Assembly: GCF_009668025.1 (NCBI RefSeq)
Contig: NZ_WJXZ01000014.1
Location: 640,448 to 704,447, forward strand
DNA length: 64,000 nt
DNA from: Larkinella terrae
Lineage (GTDB): Bacteria; Bacteroidota; Bacteroidia; Cytophagales; Spirosomataceae
Reading direction: 5' to 3'
Below, piece by piece: positions 35,363 through 44,732 of this stretch. Numbering within the stretch: position 1 is the first letter of the stretch; each line of letters opens with the position of its first letter. A program made the position numbers and the translations under genes. The notes beneath the pieces were generated by a model. It was not told the DNA's origin. It made no database searches and saw nothing but the letters and a program-made list of their open reading frames with translations.

Positions 35363-36399
35363 CCATTCGGTATTTTGACCGCGCGAAAATCGACCCGGTT
35401 CGGTGGGACGACTGCGTATGCGCATCGGCGCAACGATTGATCTACGCTTTTTCGTGGTATCTCGACGCTTTGACCACGGGTACTGGCGCGCCGAACTGGG
35501 GCGGAATTGTGGCCGAAGATCATGGGAAATACCAGGCGGTCATGCCGGTTGTTTACAAGAAAAAATTCGGTATTTGCTACGTTATCCAGCCGGATTACTG
35601 CCAGCAACTGGGCATTTTCAGTCGGGTCGATGTTGAGCTACCGAGCTTGTCGGCAGCGTTTTTTCATCAGTTAGCCCGGCGGTTCAAGTGGGTGGTTTCC
35701 TACCGGTTTAACGAGAAAAACGAAACGGAGCTGGAGTTTCCGACCGGTTTTTCCGTGACTAAACGATTAAATCACGTACTGGAATTGAATAAACCGTACG
35801 AAGAACTCTTCCGAAACTTTGCCACGGACCGGAAAATAAACCTCAACCGGGCGCGCCATGCCGACTGGCTGGTGGAAGAAAAACCGGATATTCGGCCCCT
35901 GATTCAATTGCACCGGCAACACAACGAAGCAAAAGTCGTGGGCGGCATGAAGTTGGATTTAACGATTTATGAGCGGTTTGCCAGGGCCGTCGATGCGTTG
36001 CAAAACCGGGGACTGGCGCGCATCTGGCTGGCTCGAAAACTCGATGGCGAAACTGCGGAAGCGGGCGGCCTGTTCGTGCTGGATCGCGATCGAATCATTT
36101 ACCTGTTCAATGGCGCGTCTGTATCCGGGCGGAAGCAACAGGCCCGGCTTTGGATGATCAACCGGCTGATTGAAGAATTTGCCGGACAGCCAATGGTGTT
36201 CGATTTTGAAAGTCCGGCGGTGGGAGCGGAGTCGGTAAAGGCGTATTACCGGAGTTTCGGGGCAGAAAACCGCCCCTATACCGAGATTTCCTACAATAAT
36301 CTGCCGTGGCTGATAACCTCCGTCCGGCGGTTCGGGCGTATAGTTACCTTACTGCTTAAAAAAACGCAGGTCGTTTCGCAGGCCGGAGTGGTTTTTTAG
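35359..36399 (+). CDS. FemAB/GNAT-like acyltransferase, paralogue 2
   Basis: 346 residues from MTIRYFDRAKIDPVRWDDCV, with its ATG overlapping the TGA of the previous gene (ATGA), so translation is coupled; a 9-residue longer start is less likely. It is a diverged copy of the previous protein: SAQRLIYAFSWYLDAL, CQQLGIFSR, TDRKINLNRARH, RKQQARLWMINRLIEEF and MVFDFESPAVGAESVKAYYRSFGAE align along the whole length. The pair likely arose by tandem duplication and may act as a heterodimer or on two substrates. The last 17 codons overlap the convergent DUF3108 gene. Confidence 0.65.
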   Translation: MTIRYFDRAKIDPVRWDDCVCASAQRLIYAFSWYLDALTTGTGAPNWGGIVAEDHGKYQAVMPVVYKKKFGICYVIQPDYCQQLGIFSRVDVELPSLSAAFFHQLARRFKWVVSYRFNEKNETELEFPTGFSVTKRLNHVLELNKPYEELFRNFATDRKINLNRARHADWLVEEKPDIRPLIQLHRQHNEAKVVGGMKLDLTIYERFARAVDALQNRGLARIWLARKLDGETAEAGGLFVLDRDRIIYLFNGASVSGRKQQARLWMINRLIEEFAGQPMVFDFESPAVGAESVKAYYRSFGAENRPYTEISYNNLPWLITSVRRFGRIVTLLLKKTQVVSQAGVVF

Positions 36400-37152
36400 G
36401 TCCATTTCCATGGAGCCAACCCATAATTCCACTTCAATCTTCACCGGAATTTTATTGGCATCGTCCGACACCCAGATCCGGATGGCGTCCTCCCCTTTGA
36501 AGAGTTTGTTGTCCGGCAAAACCGGGTTGAGCTTGATGGCGTTGATGTGACCGAATTTGGTTTTTACAACTTCCCGGCCCCGATACCGCACTTTCATGTT
36601 GTAAACCTGATCATCAAAAAAAGCCGGGACTTCGATGGTCTGGTTCGTATTGACCCGGTTAAAATCGATGGTTCGCAGGTAGTAATAGCCGCTGATCACG
36701 TCGTGAACGTTGTCGGGAACCTTAAAAATGTCCTTTTCGGTTTTTTCCTCCGCCTGAACGGTATTATTAAAATGGTTGAACGTAACGTTTTCCTCCTTGC
36801 GGTGGTTGCCTTCTTCAATGTGCGCAAAGAATTTCTGGGGCAAAATAGCCGTCGTGTCGATATACGACCGCCAGGTGTTGCGAATGCGGGTAACGAGGTC
36901 GAAAGCACCAACCGTCCGACCGTAAATATTCACCCGGTAACAAGGCCGTTCGTTGACCTTATACAGCGTTGGCGCCACGTCGACGGTGGCTTCCGCTGCG
37001 TTAAAAATACCGTAGTGGACTTTATATTCCAGGTGTTCACCGGCCCCAAAACTGGTATTGGGCACCCGGCGATACGCATTGTCCGGTTTTAACGCCACTT
37101 GCGACAATGCCGCCGTGGTTATGATGGATAGGATAAGGATTACTTTTTTCAT
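36349..37152 (-). CDS. DUF3108 domain-containing secreted protein
   Basis: 267 residues from MKKVILILSIITTAALSQ, a signal peptide; the 5-residue upstream extension is not needed. The DUF3108 pattern is clear: FGAGEHLEYKVHYGIFNAAEATVDV at the start, YRVNIYGRTVGAFDLVTRIRNTWRSYID, and KLFKGEDAIRIWVSDDANKIPVKIEVELWVGSMEMDL at the end. The family folds as a periplasmic beta-sheet protein of unknown role. Its 3' end overlaps the convergent acyltransferase gene by 51 bases on the opposite strand, so no terminator can lie between them. Confidence 0.85.
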   Translation of the reverse strand: MKKVILILSIITTAALSQVALKPDNAYRRVPNTSFGAGEHLEYKVHYGIFNAAEATVDVAPTLYKVNERPCYRVNIYGRTVGAFDLVTRIRNTWRSYIDTTAILPQKFFAHIEEGNHRKEENVTFNHFNNTVQAEEKTEKDIFKVPDNVHDVISGYYYLRTIDFNRVNTNQTIEVPAFFDDQVYNMKVRYRGREVVKTKFGHINAIKLNPVLPDNKLFKGEDAIRIWVSDDANKIPVKIEVELWVGSMEMDLKNHSGLRNDLRFFKQ

Positions 37153-37260
37153 GATCGCTTGACCCATGGCCCCGCAAATTTCAGGATTAGAGATAGTTAT
37201 TTACAAATAGAAACGCATGAACTGCCATAAAAGCTTATTCAAACGTCACAGAAAATAAAA

Positions 37261-38304
37261 TTACAAGGATGGATAGGTTTTTTTCAGATACGTCAGATAC
37301 TGGTTAAAATTACTGTTAAACTTTTCCTCAAACTCGCGCCGAAAACTGTTTTGCTGTTGGCGGTAGGTTTTATAGGCTACGAAATACGCATTATTAGGTA
37401 AATTCTGCTGGTTAAACCGGCGCTTTTTAGCAACCGGCGGGTCCGTTACCGCTCTGGTTTCCAGCGTATCAACGGTTTCAACAATTCGGTCGATCAATTG
37501 CCACTTGCTTTGCTCTTTGACCCGTTGGGGCGTTTGAGGGTTGTAAGTTGCGTATAAACTATCCAATTTCTGCGTCCCGCGCAAAATGTGTTCATCGTAT
37601 TTTTCACCGTACTGCTTCGAATCCAGATACTCAACGGCAGCCGGTGATTTAGCACCGTATTTCTGGGTCAAAAATTTCAACGCCCCATATTCCCCGACAA
37701 AGTCGGCAAGGTTCTCGTTGTATTCCAGGTTATCTTTTACAAACAGCGTGCCGTGGGTCAGTTCGTGAATGATCAGTTCGGCCAACTGGCCTTCCGACCG
37801 CTTCAACATCGACGACAGGATCGGATCGCGGAAAAATCCTAACGTTGACCAGGCTGACACTTCATTTAAACGCGTATCGTACCCCAGTTGTTTCAGCGCA
37901 TCGAGTTCCTGACTGGCGCGGTCGCGTTCAAAAAAGCCTTTGTAAGCAAACGTTCCAATAACCGGAAATTCCCATTCTTTGGCATTAAGCCGGTATTTTT
38001 CCGACGCAACGACCACCCACAGAATCGGCTGGCCATGTTGGTCGTAAAAGGTAGTGTAATTTTTCGACGGATTAATTCCCAGAGAATCAACGGCATAACG
38101 TTTGATTTCCTGAATAAGTTCAATTTTTCGCTTCAACGAATCCGGGAAGGACGCATCGGCCAGCACTTCCTCGACCGGGCGGGTGTTCCACAAAATCCGG
38201 AATTGTCCACGAGCCTGCATCCAGCCATACCCGATCAGCTCGTGATACCAGATTCCCAGCACGATACATACGCCTAAAAGCGCCAGCAGGATTTTTCGAA
38301 CCAT
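37261..38304 (-). CDS. Putative zinc aminopeptidase (PF10023-type)
   Basis: 347 residues from MVRKILLALLGVCIVLGIWY, a membrane anchor or signal helix. The region LAELIIHELTHGTLFVKDNLEYNENLADFVGEYGA near 165-200 holds HELTH and a downstream Glu, the zinc-metallopeptidase pattern of the predicted aminopeptidase family COG4324. The rest is helical with a Gln/Arg-rich C-terminus (YRQQQNSFRREFEEKFN). It probably acts in the periplasm. A perfect -7 element lies directly before the start codon. It is downstream of the OMP gene by 27 bases. Confidence 0.8.
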   Translation of the reverse strand: MVRKILLALLGVCIVLGIWYHELIGYGWMQARGQFRILWNTRPVEEVLADASFPDSLKRKIELIQEIKRYAVDSLGINPSKNYTTFYDQHGQPILWVVVASEKYRLNAKEWEFPVIGTFAYKGFFERDRASQELDALKQLGYDTRLNEVSAWSTLGFFRDPILSSMLKRSEGQLAELIIHELTHGTLFVKDNLEYNENLADFVGEYGALKFLTQKYGAKSPAAVEYLDSKQYGEKYDEHILRGTQKLDSLYATYNPQTPQRVKEQSKWQLIDRIVETVDTLETRAVTDPPVAKKRRFNQQNLPNNAYFVAYKTYRQQQNSFRREFEEKFNSNFNQYLTYLKKTYPSL

Positions 38305-38307
38305 AGA

Positions 38308-38315
38308 CAAAAGTA
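38308..38315 (-). promoter_or_regulatory. -7 element touching the start codon
   Basis: On the minus strand TACTTTTG is a full match to TAnnTTTG and is followed by only 3 bases (TCT) before the ATG of the putative aminopeptidase. Used as a promoter it would give a leaderless mRNA. No clear -33 TTG is present. Confidence 0.4.
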
Positions 38316-38331
38316 GCGACTCTACCGGTTT

Positions 38332-39465
38332 TTATCGCCGGAAATTGATATAAACGCCCTCCGAATGCTCAAATTTTCCATTATTCATATCGTAATGCGG
38401 CTCAAACCGGGCTGTCACCGAAAAACCGTCGGTTATCGGAATATTTTTCAGGAATCGCAGGATCAGGAGTTGACGGTTGGCTTCCTGATAAACGCTGTTA
38501 AACCGGCGGGTATAGCTCTGGTACAAATCCCCGCCGTATTCCGCCCGGTAATTGTTGCCGTTCCAATAACTAACTAATACCGTTACCGGCCTGAGATTGA
38601 GGGTCAGGTTGGGATAAAAACCGCCCCCCGTATATTTCTTCTGCGCATTTTCGGAATAGCCGACCACGTAGGTATCCAGCCGGGCCGATCGGAAAAAAGA
38701 GTTTGCCGGGTTTTGCCAAGTCAGACTCAGGCTACCGGCCGCATTCAGCGCCGTTCGGACAGGGAGCGGGCTGACGATATTCTGCCCTCCGGCGTGAAAA
38801 ACCGTCAGTTGCAGCGGAATCGACAAGTGCCAGCCCGTCTCAGTCTTCCGGTTCCCGATTCGTTGTTCAAATGAAACGCCACCCCAGAACTGCTCCTGGC
38901 GGGTGTAACCGGGCAGCGTATTTTTCGGATAGCTAACCCAGAAGTCGAAGAAGGTTTGATCGGTTTGATGGTTGATTTGCAAGCCGTTCTCAATGCGTTG
39001 CTGCAGCAGCCGTTCGAAGTTATAGAGCGGCTCGACCAGCCGGTGGTGGATGGAGCCTTCCAGCGTCCCGAAAAGGTAATTCCAGTTTTTATGCCGAATT
39101 TTTACGGTGAACGTCGGCGCAATTTGTGTTATGCGTTCCTGTCCAAAATCGCTCTTGAAATAGACGCCCGCTTCCAGCACCACGTGGGGAGCTGGCTGGT
39201 AAGCCAGCCGGGGATTGAGCTGGTAACCGAAAAGCGTATACCCGTCGGCAATCGGTCCGAAGAACTCGTTATTTTTAGCAAATCCCAGACAGGCAAAGCG
39301 AAAACTTAGTTTCTGGTTACTGTCCAGCCGGAAGCGCTGCTCGAAGTTGCGATTATCAATTTGTGCGCACGATATATGCGTTATAAAATATAGATATAAT
39401 ATAAATAATATAGTTAAATTCCTGTAAAAGCCGTATTTTTCTGGATTCTGTTTTATATATGTCAT
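38332..39465 (-). CDS. Predicted outer-membrane beta-barrel protein
   Basis: 377 residues. The N-terminal hydrophobic segment (NLTILFILYLYFITHISCAQ) is a signal peptide; the C before AQ could be lipidated but AQ-type cleavage is also possible. The mature part has regular strands ending in aromatic residues (FGQERITQIAPTFTVKIRHKNWNYLFG, TARFEPHYDMNNGKFEHSEG) and closes with YINFRR, typical of barrels. It is not recognised as a named porin or transporter. It is the first gene of a minus-strand pair with the putative aminopeptidase. Confidence 0.65.
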   Translation of the reverse strand: MTYIKQNPEKYGFYRNLTILFILYLYFITHISCAQIDNRNFEQRFRLDSNQKLSFRFACLGFAKNNEFFGPIADGYTLFGYQLNPRLAYQPAPHVVLEAGVYFKSDFGQERITQIAPTFTVKIRHKNWNYLFGTLEGSIHHRLVEPLYNFERLLQQRIENGLQINHQTDQTFFDFWVSYPKNTLPGYTRQEQFWGGVSFEQRIGNRKTETGWHLSIPLQLTVFHAGGQNIVSPLPVRTALNAAGSLSLTWQNPANSFFRSARLDTYVVGYSENAQKKYTGGGFYPNLTLNLRPVTVLVSYWNGNNYRAEYGGDLYQSYTRRFNSVYQEANRQLLILRFLKNIPITDGFSVTARFEPHYDMNNGKFEHSEGVYINFRR

Positions 39466-39604
39466 TAAAGAAGCGTAGAGTCAGCGGAAACTACGTTTTA
39501 TGTATTATTAATTATTTTACATACCTTCTTGCAAATCTGCCCGCAAAATGCTAATTTTATAAGGTTAAACATACTAAAAATCATTTATTGCGTAAACACA
39601 TCAT

Positions 39605-40672
39605 ATGGCACAAGCAACCGCTAGTACGGCTACTGACAACAAACTGAAAGCCTTACAAACCACCATCGAAAAGTTGGATAAAGCCTATGGTAAAGGCACT
39701 GTCATGCGGCTGAGCGAGAGTAAAGTCGTTGATATTCCGGTTATTTCGACGGGTTCGCTGGGGTTGGACCTGGCGTTGGGTATCGGTGGTGTACCGCGTG
39801 GCCGGATCGTTGAAATCTACGGGCCGGAGTCGTCGGGGAAAACCACGCTGACGATGCACTGCATCGCTGAAGCGCAGAAATCCGGTGGTTTGGCCGCGTT
39901 TATCGACGCCGAACATGCGTTCGACCGTTCGTATGCTGAAAAATTAGGAATCGACACCAAAAACTTATTAATATCTCAACCCGACAACGGAGAGCAGGCA
40001 CTCGAAATTGCGGAACACCTGATCAGCTCCGGCGCCATCGACATCATCGTGATTGACTCCGTAGCGGCTCTGGTTCCGAAAGCCGAACTGGAAGGCGACA
40101 TGGGAGAAAGCAAAATGGGTTTGCAGGCTCGTTTGATGTCGCAGGCCCTGCGGAAACTGACGGGGGTGATCAACAAAACCGGTTGCTGCTGTATCTTTAT
40201 CAATCAGTTGCGCGAAAAAATCGGTGTCATGTTCGGGAATCCCGAAACGACAACGGGTGGTAATGCCTTGAAGTTCTATTCGTCCGTTCGTCTGGACATT
40301 CGCCGGATTGGCCAGATTAAAGATGGCGACGATATTATCGGAAACCGCACAAAAGTGAAAGTGGTGAAGAACAAACTGGCCGCTCCGTTCAAGGTCATCG
40401 AGTTCGATATCATGTACGGTCAGGGTATCTCCAAAGTGGGTGAAGTGCTTGATCTGGCGGTCGAACTGGAAATCGTGAAGAAATCCGGTTCCTGGTTCTC
40501 CTACGAAGGAAACCGGCTCTCGCAGGGTCGTGATGCCGTTAAAACTCTCCTGGCTGACAATCCGGAACTGATGGCCGAACTGGAAGCCAAAATCCGGGCG
40601 ATGGTCAATGCCAACGAGGATGCGCTGGTCGATCCGGTCGGGGCTGCTGATTTGGAAGATTCACTTGATTAA
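39605..40672 (+). CDS. recA: Recombinase RecA
   Basis: 355 residues. It has the Walker [10 protein letters not shown] near 72, the MAW-like loop regions L1 and L2 ([38 protein letters not shown]), and the acidic C-terminus ([18 protein letters not shown]). RecA coats single-stranded DNA, drives strand exchange and triggers the SOS response. It is a single-gene unit; no clear LexA-type palindrome was found in the 139-base upstream gap, which is AT-rich. A strong terminator follows at 40741. Confidence 0.99.
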   Translation: MAQATASTATDNKLKALQTTIEKLDKAYGKGTVMRLSESKVVDIPVISTGSLGLDLALGIGGVPRGRIVEIYGPESSGKTTLTMHCIAEAQKSGGLAAFIDAEHAFDRSYAEKLGIDTKNLLISQPDNGEQALEIAEHLISSGAIDIIVIDSVAALVPKAELEGDMGESKMGLQARLMSQALRKLTGVINKTGCCCIFINQLREKIGVMFGNPETTTGGNALKFYSSVRLDIRRIGQIKDGDDIIGNRTKVKVVKNKLAAPFKVIEFDIMYGQGISKVGEVLDLAVELEIVKKSGSWFSYEGNRLSQGRDAVKTLLADNPELMAELEAKIRAMVNANEDALVDPVGAADLEDSLD

Positions 40673-40740
40673 ATTCGATCAAGAGGACAGGCTTCCGGAG
40701 CATTGAATTAACAACATTTTTTAAATTGTTTGACAGATGA

Positions 40741-40776
40741 AGAGGTGGTTGGCGTTTGCTGACCACCTCTTTTTTG
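40741..40776 (+). terminator. Rho-independent terminator of recA
   Basis: Arms AGAGGTGGT (40741-40749) and ACCACCTCT (40762-40770), a 12-base loop, then a run of T. Confidence 0.88.
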
Positions 40777-40812
40777 TATCTGGTGTTTACTGTCGGGCAA
40801 GATGCGTAACAA

Positions 40813-41619
40813 CTAGTTAAGCGGTATTCGGAACGTGCCTTCAATCAGCGTGACAGTTTGCCCCGTCAGGCGAACCCGATTGCCCTCCAGCCGGACTTTC
40901 AGCACACCACCCCGTTCCGAAGCCTGATAAGCGAGAAACTCGGTTTTCCCCAACTTTTCGGCCCAGTACGTTGCCAGGCAGCAGTGCGCGGACCCCGTTA
41001 CCGGATCTTCGTCGATACCCGCCCGCGTCGTAAAAAACCGGGAGACGAAATCGTAGGGTGAATCGGCCGTCGCCCGGCTGGTTACAATGACGTGATCATA
41101 AGGCGATAAGGCCTTGAAATCGGGTTTGAGATTACGAACCTGCTCTTCCGTAGCCAGTTCGATCAGGTAGCGGTCTTCCATAAAAAGCGCCGGAACTGGT
41201 TCGATGCCCAGGGCCTGGCAAAGCCCATCGGGTAATGTGACCGATTTGCCAAAGCGGGCTGGAAAGTCCAGTTCAATCCAGTTTTCAGATCCCGGATGCG
41301 CGACTAATTCCCCACTTAGCGTTTGAAATCGAATCGGGGATTTCCGCGATGCGCGACCGGTTTCCCACAAGACACTCGCACTGGCCAGCGTAGCATGACC
41401 GCAAAGCGCGACTTCGACGGTGGGCGTAAACCAGCGTAGTCGATAGCCGTTATCGGCAGGCCAGAGAAAAGCGGTTTCGGATAGATTTACTTCAGCGGCT
41501 ATGGCTTGTAACTGGTCATCGGTCAACTGCTGGTCTTCAAAAAGGCAGATGCCAGCCGGATTTCCGGCGAAAGCGCGGTCGGTAAAAGCGTCGACCTGAA
41601 AAAATGGAATCTTTGTCAT
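40813..41619 (-). CDS. PhzF family isomerase/epimerase-like protein
   Basis: 268 residues with the diaminopimelate-epimerase fold typical of PhzF: FFQVDAFTDRAFAGNPAGICLF at the N-terminus with the catalytic Glu in NLSETAFLWP, GHATLASASVLWE in the middle, and DEDPVTGSAHCCLATYWAEKLG near the end. PhzF itself isomerises dihydro-3-hydroxyanthranilate in phenazine synthesis, but no phenazine genes are near, so this is one of the many PhzF-like proteins of unknown substrate. It is divergent from a MocR regulator gene 120 bases away. Confidence 0.9.
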   Translation of the reverse strand: MTKIPFFQVDAFTDRAFAGNPAGICLFEDQQLTDDQLQAIAAEVNLSETAFLWPADNGYRLRWFTPTVEVALCGHATLASASVLWETGRASRKSPIRFQTLSGELVAHPGSENWIELDFPARFGKSVTLPDGLCQALGIEPVPALFMEDRYLIELATEEQVRNLKPDFKALSPYDHVIVTSRATADSPYDFVSRFFTTRAGIDEDPVTGSAHCCLATYWAEKLGKTEFLAYQASERGGVLKVRLEGNRVRLTGQTVTLIEGTFRIPLN

Positions 41620-41739
41620 GATTTCGGATGGTGGCTTGCTCGATTAGTAAAAAGGTTGTTATTGTTCTGCAAAAATCGGGGACAAAATCTTGAGAAAACA
41701 GATTCAGTTTTCTATATTTCGAGCATAACAGATTGGGAA

Positions 41740-43173
41740 ATGACAAAAAAAACAACGCCGGTTTCGCCCGATTTTTTATACCAGCAGATTGCGGATCGGT
41801 TTGAGCACCTGATCACGAGTGGTGTGTTGAAAACCGGTGATAAACTGCCATCCGTGCGGGCCCTGAGCGACGAACAGGGAATTAGCCTGAGCACGGCCTT
41901 CCGAACGTACTGCGAACTGGAAGCTAAAGGAATGATTGAAGCCCGGACCAAGTCGGGCTATTACGTCAGTTACCGAAAACGCCATCTGGCACCTGCGCCC
42001 GTTGAGTCAAAACCGGATGCCGATCCGGCCCGAATCAGTGTTGACGACATGATCGCGCAGGTTTACCAGCATCGCAGCGACGAAGGAATCACTCAACTGG
42101 CCCTTGCCACGCCCGCCCTCGAATTATTGCCGCAGAGTAAACTGAACAAAGCACTGGTTGAAGCACTGCGAACGCATCCGGCCAGTTGCCTGAATTACGA
42201 AGAGGTGCAGGGCAACCGCCTGTTGCGCAAACAGATTGCCCGGTACGCGGTTTCCGGCGGCATTACTGTAACGGAAAATGAAGTGGTAACCACCCACGGC
42301 TGTGTCGATGCCCTGACGATTTGCCTGCGGGCCGTAACGGTGCCGGGCGATACGGTGGCTATCGACAGTCCGACGTACTTCGGGATTTTCTCGGTGTTGC
42401 AGGGGCTGGGCTTGAAGGCATTGCAAATTCCGACGCATCCGGTTTCCGGCCTGGATCTGGATTATCTGGAAAATTCGCTGAATAACGTCCGAATTGCCGC
42501 CTGCCTCTTTGTGCCGACCTTCAACAACCCAACCGGCAGTTGTATGTCCGACGATCGTAAACAACAGTTGGTCAATCTGCTGGCCAATCACGAGGTTCCG
42601 TTAATTGAAGACGATATTTACGGCGAACTTTATTTTGGCAAACAACGTCCCCGAACCTGCAAGAGTTATGACCAGAGCGGGCTGGTAATGCTTTGTACGT
42701 CAGTGTCGAAGACGCTGGCGCCCGGCTACCGGGTGGGCTGGTGTTTGCCGGGGCGGTTTTTACCCAACGTCCTCAATCAGAAACGGATGACGGCGGTTTC
42801 GTCTACCACCGTGACGCAACTGGCGGTCGGCCTGTTTTTTGAAAACGGCCGGTTTGACCTGCACATGCGGAATCTGCGGAAGGCGCTGCATACGCAATGT
42901 CTCCAGTATAGTCAGGCAATTTCGGCGTATTTTCCGGCGGATAGCAAGATGACCAATCCGCAGGGCGGGTATGTGTTGTGGCTGGAAATGAACCAGTCGG
43001 TCAATGCCTACGACTTGTTCCAAACCGCTTTGCGACACAAAATCAGCATCGCTCCCGGCCCGATTTTCAGCACGGACGGGCGGTTTTCCAACTACTTCCG
43101 AATGAGTTTCGGCCGACCGTTCGATGGACAAATTGAGGAAGGTTTGAAGAAATTGGGAAGTTTGATCCAATAA
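41740..43173 (+). CDS. MocR-type regulator (GntR HTH fused to aminotransferase)
   Basis: 477 residues from MTKKTTPVSPDFLYQQIADRF. An N-terminal winged helix of the GntR type (SGVLKTGDKLPSVRALSDEQGISLSTAFRTYCELEAKGMI) is followed by a fold type I aminotransferase domain, with PTFNNPTGS and the PLP-lysine in SVSKTLAPGYRVGW. MocR proteins bind DNA and use the PLP domain as an effector sensor; they commonly control the gene transcribed away from them, here the PhzF-like gene. The fusion is complete and the Lys is present. Confidence 0.93.
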   Translation: MTKKTTPVSPDFLYQQIADRFEHLITSGVLKTGDKLPSVRALSDEQGISLSTAFRTYCELEAKGMIEARTKSGYYVSYRKRHLAPAPVESKPDADPARISVDDMIAQVYQHRSDEGITQLALATPALELLPQSKLNKALVEALRTHPASCLNYEEVQGNRLLRKQIARYAVSGGITVTENEVVTTHGCVDALTICLRAVTVPGDTVAIDSPTYFGIFSVLQGLGLKALQIPTHPVSGLDLDYLENSLNNVRIAACLFVPTFNNPTGSCMSDDRKQQLVNLLANHEVPLIEDDIYGELYFGKQRPRTCKSYDQSGLVMLCTSVSKTLAPGYRVGWCLPGRFLPNVLNQKRMTAVSSTTVTQLAVGLFFENGRFDLHMRNLRKALHTQCLQYSQAISAYFPADSKMTNPQGGYVLWLEMNQSVNAYDLFQTALRHKISIAPGPIFSTDGRFSNYFRMSFGRPFDGQIEEGLKKLGSLIQ

Positions 43174-43205
43174 AAACGCCCCAATCCGAGCGGATTGGGG
43201 CGTTT
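43174..43205. terminator. Bidirectional terminator between the MocR gene and gltA
   Basis: Perfect 15-bp arms AAACGCCCCAATCCG (43174-43188) and its complement (43191-43205), starting directly behind the MocR stop codon and with A/T on both flanks. Confidence 0.88.
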
Positions 43206-43226
43206 AACTAAAGTCCGTGGATACGA

Positions 43227-44513
43227 TTAACGATCGCCGATGGCTTTGAACTCGCGGAGCGTGGCACCGGTGTAAATCTGACGCGGACGACCAATTGGTT
43301 CTTTCTGCTCGCGCATTTCTTTCCACTGGGCAATCCAGCCCGGCAGACGGCCAATGGCGAACATTACCGTGAACATGTTGGTCGGGATGCCGAGGGCGCG
43401 GTAAATAATTCCGGAATAGAAATCGACGTTCGGGTATAGTTTGCGCGAGACGAAATATTCGTCGTGCAGCGCGGCTTCTTCCAGTCCTTTGGCAATTTCC
43501 AGAACCGGGTCGTTGACGCCAAGTTTGCTCAGCACATCGTCGGCAGCTTTTTTGATGATTCGCGCGCGCGGATCGAAGTTTTTGTAAACCCGGTGGCCGA
43601 AACCAAACAGGCGAAAACCGGTCGTTTTGGCATTTTTTGCCATGTCGACGTACTTGGCAACATCGCCCCCGTTGGCCTTAATTTCTTCCAGCATCTCGAT
43701 CACCTCCTGGTTGGCACCACCGTGCAGCGGTCCCCAGAGCGCGTTGATACCGGCCGAAATCGACGAATAAATATTGGCCCGCGACGAACCCACCAGCCGC
43801 ACCGTCGAGGTCGAGCAGTTTTGTTCGTGGTCGGCGTGCAGGATCAGCAGTTTGTTCAGGGCGCTCGAAACCACCGGATCGACCTGATAGTCTTCCACCG
43901 GCAGCGCAAACATCATTTGCAGGAAGTTGGAACAGTAATCGAGCTGGTTTTTCGGGTAATTGACCGGATGCCCCTGCGATTTTTTGTACGACCAGGTAGC
44001 AATCGTCGGCAGTTTGGCCAGCAACCGGATGATGTGCATCTGGGTCTGATCCGGGGCTTTTTCGTCGTACGAATCCGGGTAGAAGGCACTCAGGGCACTC
44101 ACCAGCGACGACAGCACGCCCATCGGGTGCGCGTTGTTGGGAAAGCCCTCAAAAATCTTCCGCATGTCTTCATTCACCATCGTATGCCGCCGGATGCTGT
44201 CCTCAAACTCGGCGTATTGCTGCTGGGTTGGCAATTCACCATAAATCAGCAGGTAAGCCACTTCCAGAAAACTGGCTTTGTCGGCTAGATCTTCAATGGA
44301 ATAACCCCGATACCGCAGAATGCCTTCTTCACCATCTAAAAAAGTAATCGCGCTCTGGGTTGCCCCGGTATTTTTGTATCCTTTATCTAACGTAACATAA
44401 CCCGTCTGGTCGCGGAGATTGGAAATGTCAATGGCTTTTTCTTGTTCGCTACCAACAACGGTTGGAAACTGGTAGGTTTTACCATCGACAGATAGTTCGG
44501 CAGTGTTTGACAT
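43227..44513 (-). CDS. gltA: Citrate synthase
   Basis: 428 residues, typical of the hexameric (type II) enzyme. Active-site regions are present: LHADHEQNCSTSTVRLVGSS with the catalytic His, GPLHGGANQEVIEML, GFGHRVYKNFDPRA and the Asp in PNVDFYSG. It condenses oxaloacetate and acetyl-CoA to citrate in the TCA cycle. It is a single gene; its upstream gap holds a broken amidohydrolase remnant. A strong terminator separates it from the convergent MocR gene. Confidence 0.98.
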   Translation of the reverse strand: MSNTAELSVDGKTYQFPTVVGSEQEKAIDISNLRDQTGYVTLDKGYKNTGATQSAITFLDGEEGILRYRGYSIEDLADKASFLEVAYLLIYGELPTQQQYAEFEDSIRRHTMVNEDMRKIFEGFPNNAHPMGVLSSLVSALSAFYPDSYDEKAPDQTQMHIIRLLAKLPTIATWSYKKSQGHPVNYPKNQLDYCSNFLQMMFALPVEDYQVDPVVSSALNKLLILHADHEQNCSTSTVRLVGSSRANIYSSISAGINALWGPLHGGANQEVIEMLEEIKANGGDVAKYVDMAKNAKTTGFRLFGFGHRVYKNFDPRARIIKKAADDVLSKLGVNDPVLEIAKGLEEAALHDEYFVSRKLYPNVDFYSGIIYRALGIPTNMFTVMFAIGRLPGWIAQWKEMREQKEPIGRPRQIYTGATLREFKAIGDR

Positions 44514-44732
44514 ACGTATTTGGGGTAGAGTAAATCGGTTATGGTAACAGAATCATTCAGGTTGGCGTATCCTCATAAAGATGCCCCGCCCAACGCCTGG
44601 ACAACGCTGGACGAATAACTCACCGGGCGAAATTAGCCAAAAAGCGGTAACGACAAGTGATTACTTTGGTAAAAACGCAAGGATTATCCAAAATCTACTT
44701 ATTTAACCCAAATTGAAGCGCATTAGTTGCGG
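44514..44732. other. gltA upstream region
   Basis: About 220 bases between the gltA start and the amidohydrolase remnant. It should contain the gltA promoter on the minus strand, but no clean TAnnTTTG match was found. No repeat or RNA fold was seen. Confidence 0.35.

Noticed and set aside
39466-39604. LexA/SOS box before recA
   Set aside because: No convincing palindrome of a known SOS box type was seen in the AT-rich gap.
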